The notes: generated by a model from the sequence alone, not told the origin. Numbered from the stretch's first letter, positions 8,501-16,514 are shown. The stretch: DNA of 64,000 nucleotides from Gammaproteobacteria bacterium (GCA_030066085.1 JASJCI010000024.1:115481-179480), one strand, 5' to 3'. Program-made: numbers and translations.

Positions 8501-9988
8501 GGCATATGCCGTGTGAGCCTCTCCGTGCTCGTTGCCCAGTTCGACGGCTTTTTCCGCGTGATCGGCGGCGCGCTGGTAAGCGGGCTCGTAATCCTCGATC
8601 CAGCGTTCCGCCCAACTCATGATATGGCAGAAGTAAAGCCCGGCATGTGCGCGCACGTTGCCAGGATCCAGTTCAAGGCAACGATCGAGACAGTCAATCG
8701 CCTTCACCATGTCCCGGCCGTTGAACTTATTCATATGATACTCGCCGGCGAGCAGCAGATCGTAAGCCTGTTGATCAGAAGCCCCCTTGGCGAGCGCTAC
8801 ACGTTCGAGATCGGAGCCGATTTGGCCGGTGACCGTGGTGGCAATCGTCCGGCTCAATTCCTCCTCGAGCTCGAACAGGTTGTCGATTCCAGCGTCGTAG
8901 CGTTTGCCCCAGATTTGATTGCTGCTGCCGGCATCGATCAGCTGCACCGTGATGCGAATGCGATCTCCCGACTTGCGAATGCTGCCTTCGACCAGGTAGT
9001 TGACTTCGAGCGCTTCCGATATTTCACCCGGGCTCTTGATCTGTTGTTTGAAGGCGAAGCTGGAGTTACGCGACTTGACCTTGAGAGTCGGAAACAGGGA
9101 CAGGTTCAAAATGATGCTGTCGGTGATGCCATCGCTGAAATACTCCTGCTCGGGGTCGCCGGACAGGTTGTCGAAAGGCAGCACCGCGATGCTGTGCTCG
9201 GATTGTTTGCCGGTTGGTTGCGGGCGTACTTCCGCTGCCGGTTCGGGCTTGGCGCGGACTTTACCGCCGGCAATCGCGGCCCGCAGTGCAGTCGTCTCCG
9301 CTTCCGGTTCGACCCCCAGTTCGTCACGCAGGATCTGTTCACAACGTTTGAAAGCTTGCAGGGCACGATTGCGTTCCCCGCTGTCGGCGCAGGCCTGCAT
9401 CAGCAGTCGCCAGCCGGATTCGTGCAGCGGGTCCTGCTTGACCAGGCGCTCGGCCGACTGGATCGCGTGGCTATAGTCATGGGTGACGAGCTGGGTCTCG
9501 GCAAGGTTTTTCAGGATATCGATATACTGCCGTTTGAACCGGGCGCGTTCGCTGTCGAGCCATTCCTCGCAGGCCGGGTCGCGGATCTGAATACCTTCCA
9601 GGAACTCGCCCTGGTAGAGATCGGCGGCGGTGGACAGGGACTCGTAATCACCCTCGAGGCCGAGGCGCTCGAATTCGTGCGCGTCGACCTCGATCAATTC
9701 GGACTTCAGGCTGACGGTGTTGCGATCGACCTGCAGAATCAGGTCGGCGCTGTCGCCGAGCGCCTTTTTCATCGCCGATAGCGCCTGGCGCAGGGAGTTG
9801 CGCGCCTGTTCCTCACCGCGATCGCTCCACAGCAGGTTGACCAGGCGTTCGCGCGGGTGGCGCAGCCCGGGCGCGAGCGCGAGAAAGGCCAGCAAGACCT
9901 CGGCTTTGCGCGTCGATAGCGGGATTCGATCGTCACCTGACAGCGAACATTCGAACTGTCCGAGTAATTTAAGCTGCAGAGCCCGCAC
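5537..9988 (-). CDS. Giant SARP/BTAD-type regulator with three tandem TolB-like/TPR units
   Basis: About 1483 residues. Residues 1-90 form an OmpR-like winged helix (K-A-E-V-L-L-A-F-L-A-L, then R-E-R-L-V-N-L-L-W). Residues 95-245 match the bacterial transcriptional activator domain (BTAD) of SARP and AfsR-type regulators. Three homologous units of about 400 residues follow, starting near residues 265, 678 and 1085. Each opens with a TolB-like Rossmann segment (L-P-x-x-N-x-S-G-D-P-E-Q-x-Y-F-S-D-G), continues with V-E-G-S-I-R-K and x-W-G-K-R-Y-D, then TPR helices, and ends L-x-x-A-G-L-x-D-x-L. No cyclase, ATPase or kinase domain is present. The GTG at 9988 has AGGGG just upstream; a TTG at 10006 would add six residues. 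It is divergent from a 68-residue gene across direct repeats that could be its operator. Ligand and targets are unknown. Confidence 0.88.
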   Translation of the reverse strand: MRALQLKLLGQFECSLSGDDRIPLSTRKAEVLLAFLALAPGLRHPRERLVNLLWSDRGEEQARNSLRQALSAMKKALGDSADLILQVDRNTVSLKSELIEVDAHEFERLGLEGDYESLSTAADLYQGEFLEGIQIRDPACEEWLDSERARFKRQYIDILKNLAETQLVTHDYSHAIQSAERLVKQDPLHESGWRLLMQACADSGERNRALQAFKRCEQILRDELGVEPEAETTALRAAIAGGKVRAKPEPAAEVRPQPTGKQSEHSIAVLPFDNLSGDPEQEYFSDGITDSIILNLSLFPTLKVKSRNSSFAFKQQIKSPGEISEALEVNYLVEGSIRKSGDRIRITVQLIDAGSSNQIWGKRYDAGIDNLFELEEELSRTIATTVTGQIGSDLERVALAKGASDQQAYDLLLAGEYHMNKFNGRDMVKAIDCLDRCLELDPGNVRAHAGLYFCHIMSWAERWIEDYEPAYQRAADHAEKAVELGNEHGEAHTAYAEYQIFCRDYEAAARHVEKALTINPNDTDALTTKAMNLEMQGKFEAAREVAKLAWQLDPYHPWADWILAESHFCCGEFEKALEIIAESKNAPSFIRLYNIAANVMLGRLDQARKTLQVFLENCRAGMLAMPRTLDEWMAYTIDNAPFADQSYNQQIIDCLVAAGLEDTLTPPAAKEADGGEPSVLVLPLENMSGDPEQDYFSDGITESLISALSASRGLAVKSRHTSFAHRNSTRSVRDLGAELGVDYIVEGSIRKNANQVRISVQLTEVESGNQIWGKRYDRPLDELFELEEELVRSLASAISGRIGREVRILASKKPAADMKSFDYLMRGWYVYEQHTPVALAKAIDFHKKALEIDPQNVMACALIAAVSEDLIFENWCDDRDETVAEIESHLSRALALDPNSALAHAIASDLAGLQRDREKERYHADRALELDPTWSYAHACKADCLASEGNLEDAVKLADVSMQLDEYQNEAGWPAGEVYRCAGMYQRAIEAFRTMPVLTPNVHAQIAACLVAQDLPDKARAEMAEYLQKAREYMPRVPASEEAWRDYFHYISTFPTEQAFDEYFDQLLQAGLCDDLQQDQVEQPSIVVLPFTNLSGDPEQEYFSDGFTESVILSLGSFPELGVKSRHASFAFKDSSRSIAEIADELGAQYIVEGSIRKRGERIGITVQLAETAGGDQLWGKRYDIAPEELIELEEELVQTIAGTISARIDRRIRLISAQKPARNLQSYDYLMRGWYHAERFNPEDYATAIDGMKQCLAIDPKNVNAHAILGATLNVLLTENWTTERDAISAEAGEHLRKALDLDGTDALAHAFMAEHQVFLRNFTRAMMHADKAIEHNPALPDGYNQKAWVLSAIGEHDEACKLAEFSLRSDPYHFYMAWNAGIVFRNAGDFRRSVDTFRLLPYPPPSVRAELAAALVGLGAMDEAREEMAQYLALARRQMPRFPDSVEVWRDCWSYVAGYESDDDFEAFFELLLRAGLGDDL

Positions 9989-10018
9989 AAAACCCCTAAA
10001 TATCAATCAGTTACAATA

Positions 10019-10080
10019 TTTAATGATTTTTTAACGATCATTTTGGGCGATTTAACGCGATTCGGCAAGGGATTTAACGA
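10019..10080. promoter_or_regulatory. Candidate SARP-type operator: TTTAACG direct repeats
   Basis: Direct repeats TTTAACGA (10030-10037), TTTAACGC (10051-10058) and TTTAACGA (10073-10080), plus a degenerate TTTAATGA (10019-10026). Spacings are 11, 21 and 22 bp. They lie between the divergent BTAD regulator and the 68-residue gene. Known SARP regulators bind short direct repeats at about 11- or 22-bp spacing, so this is a likely binding region; that it is one is inferred. Confidence 0.55.
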
Positions 10081-10133
10081 CGGCTGTCGACAATGGCACC
10101 AACTCAACCGAAACCCGCTACGAGGAACCTGCC

Positions 10134-10340
10134 ATGAGAAAAATCAGAAACAACGTCATCGATACCGCGAATCCTTCACTGCTGTTTGCCCGCGGCGTAG
10201 AAAGCATCATCCGTGATCCGATGATCTCACCGTCCAGCCACGACGCCGACGAAGCCCGTGAAATGATCCACCGCGCCAGTAAGGAATCGACCCGGGGCAA
10301 TCTGTTCAACTCGCTGTTGCGCCAGTTCGCCAACCTGTAA
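10134..10340 (+). CDS. Small hypothetical protein, 68 residues
   Basis: Not recognised. The sequence is hydrophilic with no signal peptide or membrane segment. It contains R-G-V-E-S-I-I-R-D-P and a helix-prone A-R-E-M-I-H-R-A-S-K segment, and ends L-L-R-Q-F-A-N-L. GAGGA lies 7 nt before the ATG, codon use matches neighbouring genes, and an imperfect terminator follows, so it is probably a real single gene. It is divergent from the large BTAD regulator, with repeats between them that may control both; it may be a regulatory target. Confidence 0.7.
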   Translation: MRKIRNNVIDTANPSLLFARGVESIIRDPMISPSSHDADEAREMIHRASKESTRGNLFNSLLRQFANL

Positions 10341-10369
10341 GCGCAGGGTGATGGCTCGCCGGATTGGCG

Positions 10370-10422
10370 GGAGCAGGTAAGTGCCGGTTGCGGGATTTCC
10401 CGGACACTGCCTGCTCCTTTTT
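10370..10422 (+). terminator. Long-stem terminator after the 68-residue gene
   Basis: GGAGCAGG (10370-10377) pairs with CCTGCTCC (10410-10417), an inner CCGG/CCGG extends the stem with mismatches, and TTTTT follows. Confidence 0.75.
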
Positions 10423-10498
10423 CCCGAGGAGTCCGATTTGCTTGACCTGCCCGAGTCGGAGTAATCTTGCGCGATCGATAAAACCACCGGAGGAGATC

Positions 10499-12013
10499 GT
10501 GGGCGTCCTGGAAGAATTCGACCGCAAGAGTCACAGCATCCTGCTCGACGGGGAATACCGTCGCAGCGAATCCACCGAAAGCCGGGACGTGATCGATCCC
10601 GCTACCGAGAACGTCATCGCACAGATCGCCGAGACCAGTGCCGCGGAAATCGATACCGCGGTCGATGCCGGACACGCCGCGCAGAAGGCCTGGTGGCGCA
10701 AGAGCGCGCTTGAGCGCTCCGAGATCATGCACGACATCGCCAATGACCTGCACGGCATGAAGGCGCAACTGGCCGAAGTGCTGACGCGCGAGATGGGCAA
10801 ACCCTACAAGGAATCGGCCGACGAGGTCGAGTGGTCGGTTTCGGCCATTCGTTACTATGCGGAAACCGGGCGCACCGATATCGGCCGCGTCATGGGTAAC
10901 GCGACCGAGGGGCACATGAACTACACGCTGAAACTGCCGCTCGGCGTGGTCGTGACCATTCAGCCCTTCAACTACCCGATGACGCTGCTGGCGTGGGAGG
11001 GCGCCGCGGCGCTGGCCTGCGGTAATGCGGTCATCGTCAAACCCTCGGAATACACCACGGTAACCACGCTGCTGTTCGCGGAAGCCTTCAACCGGCACCT
11101 GCCGGCCGGCCTGTTCCAGGTCGTGACCGGGGCCGGGGACGCCGGCCGTCGCCTGGTCGAGCACCCGCAGACCAACATGGTGGCGTTTACCGGCAGCGTA
11201 CCGACCGGCAAGGCGATCGCGGCCAAGTGCGGTGAAATGATGAAGCCGTCGCTGATCGAAACCTCGGGTAACGATCCTTTCATCGTGATGCCGTCGGCGC
11301 CGCTCGACGTGGTCGCGCGCGCCGCTGCCTTCGCCGCCTACATGAACTGCGGCCAGATCTGCGTGTCGGCCGAACGCTTCTTCGTGCACCAAGACATCCA
11401 CGATGCCTTCGTCGAGAAACTGGCCGAAAACGCGCGCGCGCTACGGATCGGCAACGGCCTCGAGCAGGTCGAACTGGGTCCCATGGTGGCGGAAAAGGAG
11501 CGCACGCGTTACGAGGGTGTGCTCGACAACGCGCGGGCGCAGGGGGCGCAGGTTGCGCTCGGCGGCGGCCGGCCGGCGGGTTTCGACCAGGGCTGGTTCG
11601 TCGAGCCGACGATTCTGACCGACTGTAATCCGCAGATGGATATTTTCAACAGCGAGAGCTTCGGCCCGGTCGCGCCGATTTGCAAGGTGTCGAGCTTCGA
11701 CCAGGCGCTGGAGTATGCCAACGATTCGCAGTACGGCCTCGGCGCCTGCCTCTACACCATGGATATGGGCGAAACCTTTCGCGCCGCGGAAGAACTCGAC
11801 GGCGGCATGGTCTGGATCAACGCACCGCTGCTGGATAACGATGCCGGGCCGTTCGGCGGTACCAAGATGAGCGGCATGGGACGCCAGCTCGGACCCGAAG
11901 GCCTCGAGACTTTTCGCAAGACCAAGCTGGTCTGGATCGATCCGGCCTGCGGCACGCAGGACTTCTGGTGGTTTCCCTACGCCGAGGACGAATCCTACGA
12001 GGCCAACAGCTAG
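10499..12013 (+). CDS. NAD(P)-dependent aldehyde dehydrogenase
   Basis: A 504-residue member of the aldehyde dehydrogenase superfamily, oxidising an aldehyde to its acid. Seen in order: the nucleotide-binding P-F-N-Y-P and K-P-S-E-Y; F-T-G-S-V-P-T-G; the general-base Glu in L-I-E-T-S-G-N-D; the nucleophile Cys in M-N-C-G-Q-I-C-V-S-A-E-R (the second Cys); and S-E-S-F-G-P-V-A-P near the end. I start at GTG 10499 because GGAGGAG (10489-10495) lies directly ahead; the frame is open further upstream but lacks a better site. A two-component system begins 14 nt after the stop, so the three genes are probably one operon. The substrate is unknown. Confidence 0.88.
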   Translation: MGVLEEFDRKSHSILLDGEYRRSESTESRDVIDPATENVIAQIAETSAAEIDTAVDAGHAAQKAWWRKSALERSEIMHDIANDLHGMKAQLAEVLTREMGKPYKESADEVEWSVSAIRYYAETGRTDIGRVMGNATEGHMNYTLKLPLGVVVTIQPFNYPMTLLAWEGAAALACGNAVIVKPSEYTTVTTLLFAEAFNRHLPAGLFQVVTGAGDAGRRLVEHPQTNMVAFTGSVPTGKAIAAKCGEMMKPSLIETSGNDPFIVMPSAPLDVVARAAAFAAYMNCGQICVSAERFFVHQDIHDAFVEKLAENARALRIGNGLEQVELGPMVAEKERTRYEGVLDNARAQGAQVALGGGRPAGFDQGWFVEPTILTDCNPQMDIFNSESFGPVAPICKVSSFDQALEYANDSQYGLGACLYTMDMGETFRAAEELDGGMVWINAPLLDNDAGPFGGTKMSGMGRQLGPEGLETFRKTKLVWIDPACGTQDFWWFPYAEDESYEANS

Positions 12014-12027
12014 TTCGTTCAGCGGGG

Positions 12028-13824
12028 GTGGGGATCCTGGCGAGGCTGGAAAGGGCAGTTCGAATAACGCTTTCCCGCGTAGCGATTGTGCCGCTGCTCG
12101 CGCTCGCCATGGTTGCCGATATCGGAGCCGCCGGCGCTACTGATGAGCCGGCGGAAAAGGTCATCGGCGTGCTGGCGTTTCGCGGCGACGACGCGGCGAT
12201 CATGCGCTGGTCCGCAACCGCGCGCTATCTGAGCGAACGGATCGGCGACTATCGTTTTCGCATCGTACCGTTGACGCTGGAAGGCATGTCGAACCAGGTC
12301 GAGACCGATCGACTCGATTTTATCCTCACCAACACGGGTAACTACGTCATGCTCGAGAACGCCTTCGGCATCTCGCGCCTGGCGACGCTCAAGGTGCGTC
12401 ATCTCGGTGAGGAATTCACCCAGTTCGGCGCGGTTGTTTTTACGCGCGCCGGGCATCCGCAATTGTCGCGCCTCGAGGACCTGGCCGATAATTCGCTGAT
12501 GGCGGTCAGTGAGAATGCTTTCGGCGGATTCCAGATGGCCTGGCGCGAGCTGAAGGAGATCGGCATCGATCCCTTCTCTGATCTCAGCCAGCTCAGGTTT
12601 ATCGGTTTTCCGCAGGATGACATCGTATTGTCAGTGGTCGATGGCAGGGTCGACGCGGGTACGGTTCGCAGCGGTACCCTCGAGCGGATGGCCGCAGACG
12701 GATTGATCAGCATCGACGATATCCGGGTGCTGGGCGCGCGGCGGAGCGATACGTTCCCATTTATGCACAGTACCCGGCTTTACCCGGAATGGCCGTTTGC
12801 CAAGGCGCGTCATACCCCGGAGGAACTGGCGCAACGGGTTGCCGTGGCCCTGTTACAGATGGAATCCGACAGCGAAGCAGCCAGCCGGGCCTTCGCCGCC
12901 GGCTGGACGATACCGCTCGACTACGGGCCGGTACACGAACTTTTTCGTGAGCTCGAGATCGGGCCTTATGCTTACCTGAGCAGGCCCGATCCGACATTGA
13001 TCTGGCGTGAATATCGCGGCTGGATCCTGTTCATCCTGCTGCTGGTGGCGCTGCTGCTGGTTTTGCTTTACCTGATACTGCGCGCTGAAATCAATCGGCG
13101 CGAGCAGCAGCACCAGGTGCAGCTCGCGCACATCGCGCGAGTCAACAGTACCGGCGAGATGGCTGCCGGTATCGCACATGAGCTCAACCAGCCCCTGACA
13201 GCCATTCTGAATTACAGCAGCGGTTGTCTGCGGCTGCTGCAAAAGGACAGGCCGGATTACAGAGAGCTTGAATCCGCCATCGTCCAGGTTGGTAACAACG
13301 CGCGGCGCGCCGCCGACATCATCAAATCCCTGCGGGAATTCATCAAGCGGGACCAGTTGCGTCAACGCGACATCGAGATTCGCGACTGTATCGAGCCAGC
13401 GCTCGAACTGTTGCGTTCGCGCCTCAGGCAGCAGCAAATCCAGGTCGAGGTTTGCGACGAGATGGATGGGGCCAGGATTCATGCGGATCGCATTCAGATC
13501 GAACAGGTGTTGGTCAACCTGTTGCAGAATGCAATCGATGCCCTGCAGGCGGACGGTGGTAATCGAGCGGACAAACGAATCTACATTCGGATCGACGATG
13601 CCGATCCGGGTTACGTGGCAGTCGCAGTCACCGATAACGGACCCGCCCTGTCGCAGCAAGTGGTCGACCACCTGTTCGATCCGTTTTTCACGACCAAGCC
13701 GGAAGGCATGGGTATGGGGCTCTCGATCAGCCGCTCGATCATCGAGTCTCACGGCGGTACCATCGAGTACCTGCTCGACGACCGGCAACTGCCGACTATT
13801 CGCTTTATTCTACCAATCGTATGA
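12028..13824 (+). CDS. TtrS-like sensor histidine kinase with PhnD-type periplasmic domain
   Basis: About 598 residues. An N-terminal hydrophobic export segment is followed by a periplasmic-binding-protein-like domain of the PhnD family (I-G-V-L-A-F-R-G-D-D onwards). A single membrane span (G-W-I-L-F-I-L-L-L-V-A-L-L) comes near residue 335. The kinase core follows: H-box A-G-I-A-H-E-L-N-Q-P, N-box Q-V-L-V-N-L-L-Q-N-A-I-D-A-L, and G-boxes D-N-G-P and G-M-G-L-S-I-S. This is the layout of TtrS, the tetrathionate sensor, but no tetrathionate reductase genes are in the window and the ligand is unknown. The GTG start at 12028 is the best guess. The stop overlaps the regulator's ATG by 4 nt. Confidence 0.85.
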   Translation: MGILARLERAVRITLSRVAIVPLLALAMVADIGAAGATDEPAEKVIGVLAFRGDDAAIMRWSATARYLSERIGDYRFRIVPLTLEGMSNQVETDRLDFILTNTGNYVMLENAFGISRLATLKVRHLGEEFTQFGAVVFTRAGHPQLSRLEDLADNSLMAVSENAFGGFQMAWRELKEIGIDPFSDLSQLRFIGFPQDDIVLSVVDGRVDAGTVRSGTLERMAADGLISIDDIRVLGARRSDTFPFMHSTRLYPEWPFAKARHTPEELAQRVAVALLQMESDSEAASRAFAAGWTIPLDYGPVHELFRELEIGPYAYLSRPDPTLIWREYRGWILFILLLVALLLVLLYLILRAEINRREQQHQVQLAHIARVNSTGEMAAGIAHELNQPLTAILNYSSGCLRLLQKDRPDYRELESAIVQVGNNARRAADIIKSLREFIKRDQLRQRDIEIRDCIEPALELLRSRLRQQQIQVEVCDEMDGARIHADRIQIEQVLVNLLQNAIDALQADGGNRADKRIYIRIDDADPGYVAVAVTDNGPALSQQVVDHLFDPFFTTKPEGMGMGLSISRSIIESHGGTIEYLLDDRQLPTIRFILPIV

Positions 13825-14456
13825 CCCTGATATCGGAATACGAAACCCAGATCCAGCACGTACATGTCGTCGACGACGATCCCTCTGCGCGCGAGTCGCT
13901 TTGCTGGCTGCTGGGAACCGAGGGTATCGCCACGCGGGATTTCGACTCGGCCGAAACCCTGCTCGACAGTTGGTTGGATACCTGGCGCGGCTGCCTTACT
14001 ATCGATATTCGAATGCCGGGAAAAAGCGGTCTGCAACTGCAGCAGGAGCTGCGGGCGCGGGGCAATGTCATGCCGGTGATTATCCTGACAGGGCATGCCG
14101 ACGTACCGCTGGCTATCCGCGCAATGAAATCGGGCGCATTCGATTTCCTCGAAAAACCTTACTCGGACGATGAACTGCTGAGCAGCATCAATGCTGCGCT
14201 TGCACTCGATCGCGAGCAGGGCAGGAGCGCGATCGAAAGATCCGCTATCCGGGTGCAATTCGAACAGCTAACCAAGCGAGAACGCGAGGTCATGGTCTGC
14301 GTGGTCGAAGGGCTGACCAACAAGTCGATTGCTGACAGGCTCGGTATCTCCGAGAAAACCGTCGAAATTCACCGCGCGCGCGTGATGCGCAAGACCGGTT
14401 CCGACTCTCTGTCGGAACTGGTGCGGCGCAGCCTGATCGCCGAAGAGCCCGAATAA
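13821..14456 (+). CDS. FixJ/TtrR-type response regulator
   Basis: A 211-residue regulator partnered with the kinase whose stop it overlaps. The receiver domain has the acidic pocket D-D-D near residue 18, the phospho-acceptor Asp in T-I-D-I-R-M-P-G, T in I-I-L-T-G-H-A-D and K in F-L-E-K-P-Y. The C-terminal LuxR/FixJ helix-turn-helix reads L-T-K-R-E-R-E-V-M through N-K-S-I-A-D-R-L-G-I-S-E-K-T-V-E-I-H. It should activate sigma-70 promoters when phosphorylated. Nearby candidate targets are the aldehyde dehydrogenase operon itself and the DsrE-like gene downstream. Confidence 0.9.
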   Translation: MTLISEYETQIQHVHVVDDDPSARESLCWLLGTEGIATRDFDSAETLLDSWLDTWRGCLTIDIRMPGKSGLQLQQELRARGNVMPVIILTGHADVPLAIRAMKSGAFDFLEKPYSDDELLSSINAALALDREQGRSAIERSAIRVQFEQLTKREREVMVCVVEGLTNKSIADRLGISEKTVEIHRARVMRKTGSDSLSELVRRSLIAEEPE

Positions 14457-14544
14457 TCGCCGGTAGGGGTATTCCCTGATTAAATTTCATCATGTGCTGG
14501 CATAAAGTAGCGAGGTCCCTGATAAATAAACGAGGAGGGGGTAA

Positions 14545-15027
14545 ATGAAATCGTTCACGAGTATTCTCGCGGCCAGCCTGCTGGTGTTCGCGAGCCTGGT
14601 TGGCGGCAGCGCGCTGGCCGGCGACTACGCCAAGCAAAAAGTGGTTTACCACATCAACTACGACGATCCCAAGAAACAGGCGGGAGCGTTGCGCAATATT
14701 CAGAATCACATCAACGCGGTCGGTGCCGCCAATCTCGACCTCAAGGTCGTGTTACACGGTAACGGGCTTGCGCTGCTGCTGGAGCCTGATTCGCTCGACA
14801 AGCTCAAGAAGTTCAAGCACGCCAACGCGGACGAAAAAATGACCGCCAAGGTGACCGACCTCAAGGGGCAGGGTGTCTCCTTCCACGTTTGCGCCAATAC
14901 CGTTCGCGGGCGCAAGGTCGACCTGGAGACCGACCTGTACGATGTCGATCAGAAAGACATCGTTCCCAGCGGCGTGGCCGAGGTTGCCAAGCTGCAGATG
15001 GAAGGGTATTCCTACATCAAGCCCTGA
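14545..15027 (+). CDS. Secreted DsrE/DsrF-like family protein
   Basis: 160 residues. A clear signal peptide (M-K-S-F-T-S then an Ala/Leu/Val core, cleavage likely after S-A-L-A) precedes a DsrE-like fold: K-V-V-Y-H-I-N-Y-D, N-I-Q-N-H-I-N-A-V-G, V-L-H-G-N-G-L-A-L-L, and a conserved Cys in F-H-V-C-A-N-T. DsrE relatives carry persulfide or bind small ligands; the secreted branch is common in proteobacteria but has no settled function. A strong ribosome site (GGAGGGGG) precedes the ATG and a terminator follows, so it is a separate unit just after the two-component pair. Confidence 0.8.
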   Translation: MKSFTSILAASLLVFASLVGGSALAGDYAKQKVVYHINYDDPKKQAGALRNIQNHINAVGAANLDLKVVLHGNGLALLLEPDSLDKLKKFKHANADEKMTAKVTDLKGQGVSFHVCANTVRGRKVDLETDLYDVDQKDIVPSGVAEVAKLQMEGYSYIKP

Positions 15028-15053
15028 GTTTAGCGAATTTCATCCTACGATCG

Positions 15054-15083
15054 GCGGGCCGGGAAACCGGTCCGCTTTTTTTT
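15054..15083 (+). terminator. Rho-independent terminator after the DsrE-like gene
   Basis: GCGGGCCGG / CCGGTCCGC stem (one G-U pair) with a GAAA loop and eight T. Confidence 0.9.
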
Positions 15084-15093
15084 GCGATCTATT

Positions 15094-15687
15094 TCAGGCG
15101 GTCAGCATTTCCCACACCACGGGCAGGATAGACGCCACCAGCAGCAGCGCCATCGCGATGTTGAACGTCCGCAGGTGCGCCGGATCACGCAGAAAGCGCT
15201 GCAGGCCGGCGCCGGATACCAGCCAGATGCCGGCGCAGGGCAGGGTGATGAGCGCGAAAGTCAGGCAGATGATCGTGACCTGCAGGAAAAAATCAGCTTC
15301 CAGCGAGGTGTAGGCGGCGAGCGCGCTGCTGCCCATGATCCAGGCCTTGGGATTGACCCACTGGAACGCGGCCGCCTGCAGGAAACTGATCGGTTTCGAT
15401 TGGTCGATTCGCTCGACACCGCCGCGCGTCATCGCGATCTTCCATGCCAGGAACAGCAGGTAGACGATGCCGACAACCTTGATGATTTCGTGCACGATCG
15501 GATAGCGCTCGAACACCGCGCCGAAACCGAGCCCTATCAGCGCCAGCATTACCGGAAATCCGATGCAGATACCGAGCAGGTGCGGAATGCCGCGACGAAC
15601 GCCGAAATTCAGACCGGTGGTTGTCAGCATGACGTTGTTGGGACCCGGCGTGACCGCGGCGATGACGCCGAAGACGACAAAAGACAA
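15094..15687 (-). CDS. LysE/RhtB family amino-acid exporter
   Basis: An inner-membrane exporter of about 197 residues. The family signature T-P-G-P-N-N is near the N-terminus, followed by five or six hydrophobic spans and Q-W-V-N-P-K-A-W in the second half, as in RhtB-type threonine/homoserine exporters; the substrate is unknown. The longest form from a standard start begins at TTG 15687, which gives a slightly short N-terminus. An in-frame ATC at 15703-15705, preceded by GGGAG, would give the usual M-E-L-E-L-F-L-S start, so a non-standard start is possible. It is divergent from the Nudix gene. Confidence 0.85.
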   Translation of the reverse strand: MSFVVFGVIAAVTPGPNNVMLTTTGLNFGVRRGIPHLLGICIGFPVMLALIGLGFGAVFERYPIVHEIIKVVGIVYLLFLAWKIAMTRGGVERIDQSKPISFLQAAAFQWVNPKAWIMGSSALAAYTSLEADFFLQVTIICLTFALITLPCAGIWLVSGAGLQRFLRDPAHLRTFNIAMALLLVASILPVVWEMLTA

Positions 15688-15923
15688 AAACAGTTCGAGC
15701 TCGATCGCAGGCTCCCGGGCAGTGTTCGCTGAAGATGTTCCGTGGCGGGATGCAAGTTACAGGATGCCGGGGCACGAGTAAATCGGGGTGCGTCCGGGCT
15801 TTGCCGACATCAGTCGCCAGTCGGCCCGCGGGCGTATCGGACGGCCCCGGGGTAGCAAAAGCGCGACTGTCGAAAATTGATTTTGTTACACTGCGCGCTT
15901 TCGCTTGCGGTTGTAGTCACCCA

Positions 15924-16448
15924 ATGTCGGTCAGTGAAGAATTGCTCGACGTCGTCGATGAAAACGACGTCATCGTCGGGGTCGAAACCCGCGGGAATAT
16001 CCACGCCCGCGGCCTGATGCATCGCTCCGTGCACATCATGCTGTTCAATTCCACCGGCGAAGTGTTTTTGCAGAAGCGCTCGATGAGCAAGGACGAGATG
16101 CCGGGTTACTGGGACAGTTCCGCGGCCGGTCACGTCGACAGCGGTGAAACCTACCTGGCCTGTGCCCGGCGCGAGATCGAGGAGGAACTCGGCATTCGCG
16201 CCGACGACGAGTTCGAGGAACTGTTCAAGCTGCCGGCGAGCGCCGTTACCGGCTACGAACATGCGATGGTCTACCGCTACCTGCACGACGGTCCGCTGCG
16301 CCTGCATCCGGACGAAATCGAAGCCGGCGAGTGGCTGGCGCCGACCGCGCTCGACCAGCGTGTCGAGGACGGCGATCCGACCCTGACGGATGCCGTCAGG
16401 CTGATCTGGCTGCGCTACCGCGAACTACGTCACAAACCGGAGCAATAA
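15924..16448 (+). CDS. Nudix hydrolase
   Basis: A 174-residue enzyme with a complete Nudix box, G-H-V-D-S-G-E-T-x7-R-E-I-E-E-E-L-G-I, which binds the divalent metal that hydrolyses a nucleoside-diphosphate-linked or related bond. The preceding segment (D-V-V-D-E-N-D, R-G-x-x-H-R-S-V-H, L-Q-K-R-S) resembles the IPP-isomerase-like/YfcD branch. I chose the ATG at 15924 because it gives the canonical N-terminus; upstream codons are open but lack family similarity. It is a single gene, and the substrate is unknown. Confidence 0.85.
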   Translation: MSVSEELLDVVDENDVIVGVETRGNIHARGLMHRSVHIMLFNSTGEVFLQKRSMSKDEMPGYWDSSAAGHVDSGETYLACARREIEEELGIRADDEFEELFKLPASAVTGYEHAMVYRYLHDGPLRLHPDEIEAGEWLAPTALDQRVEDGDPTLTDAVRLIWLRYRELRHKPEQ

Positions 16449-16514
16449 TCCCTCAAATCGGCCGAATCATGGCCGAAAGTTCTAAGGAAAGTGTAATCCA
16501 GCCGATAGCTCTGT

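Noticed and set aside
8456..9781. 441-codon plus-strand frame inside the giant regulator
   Set aside because: Antisense to the conserved BTAD and TolB-like coding sequence.
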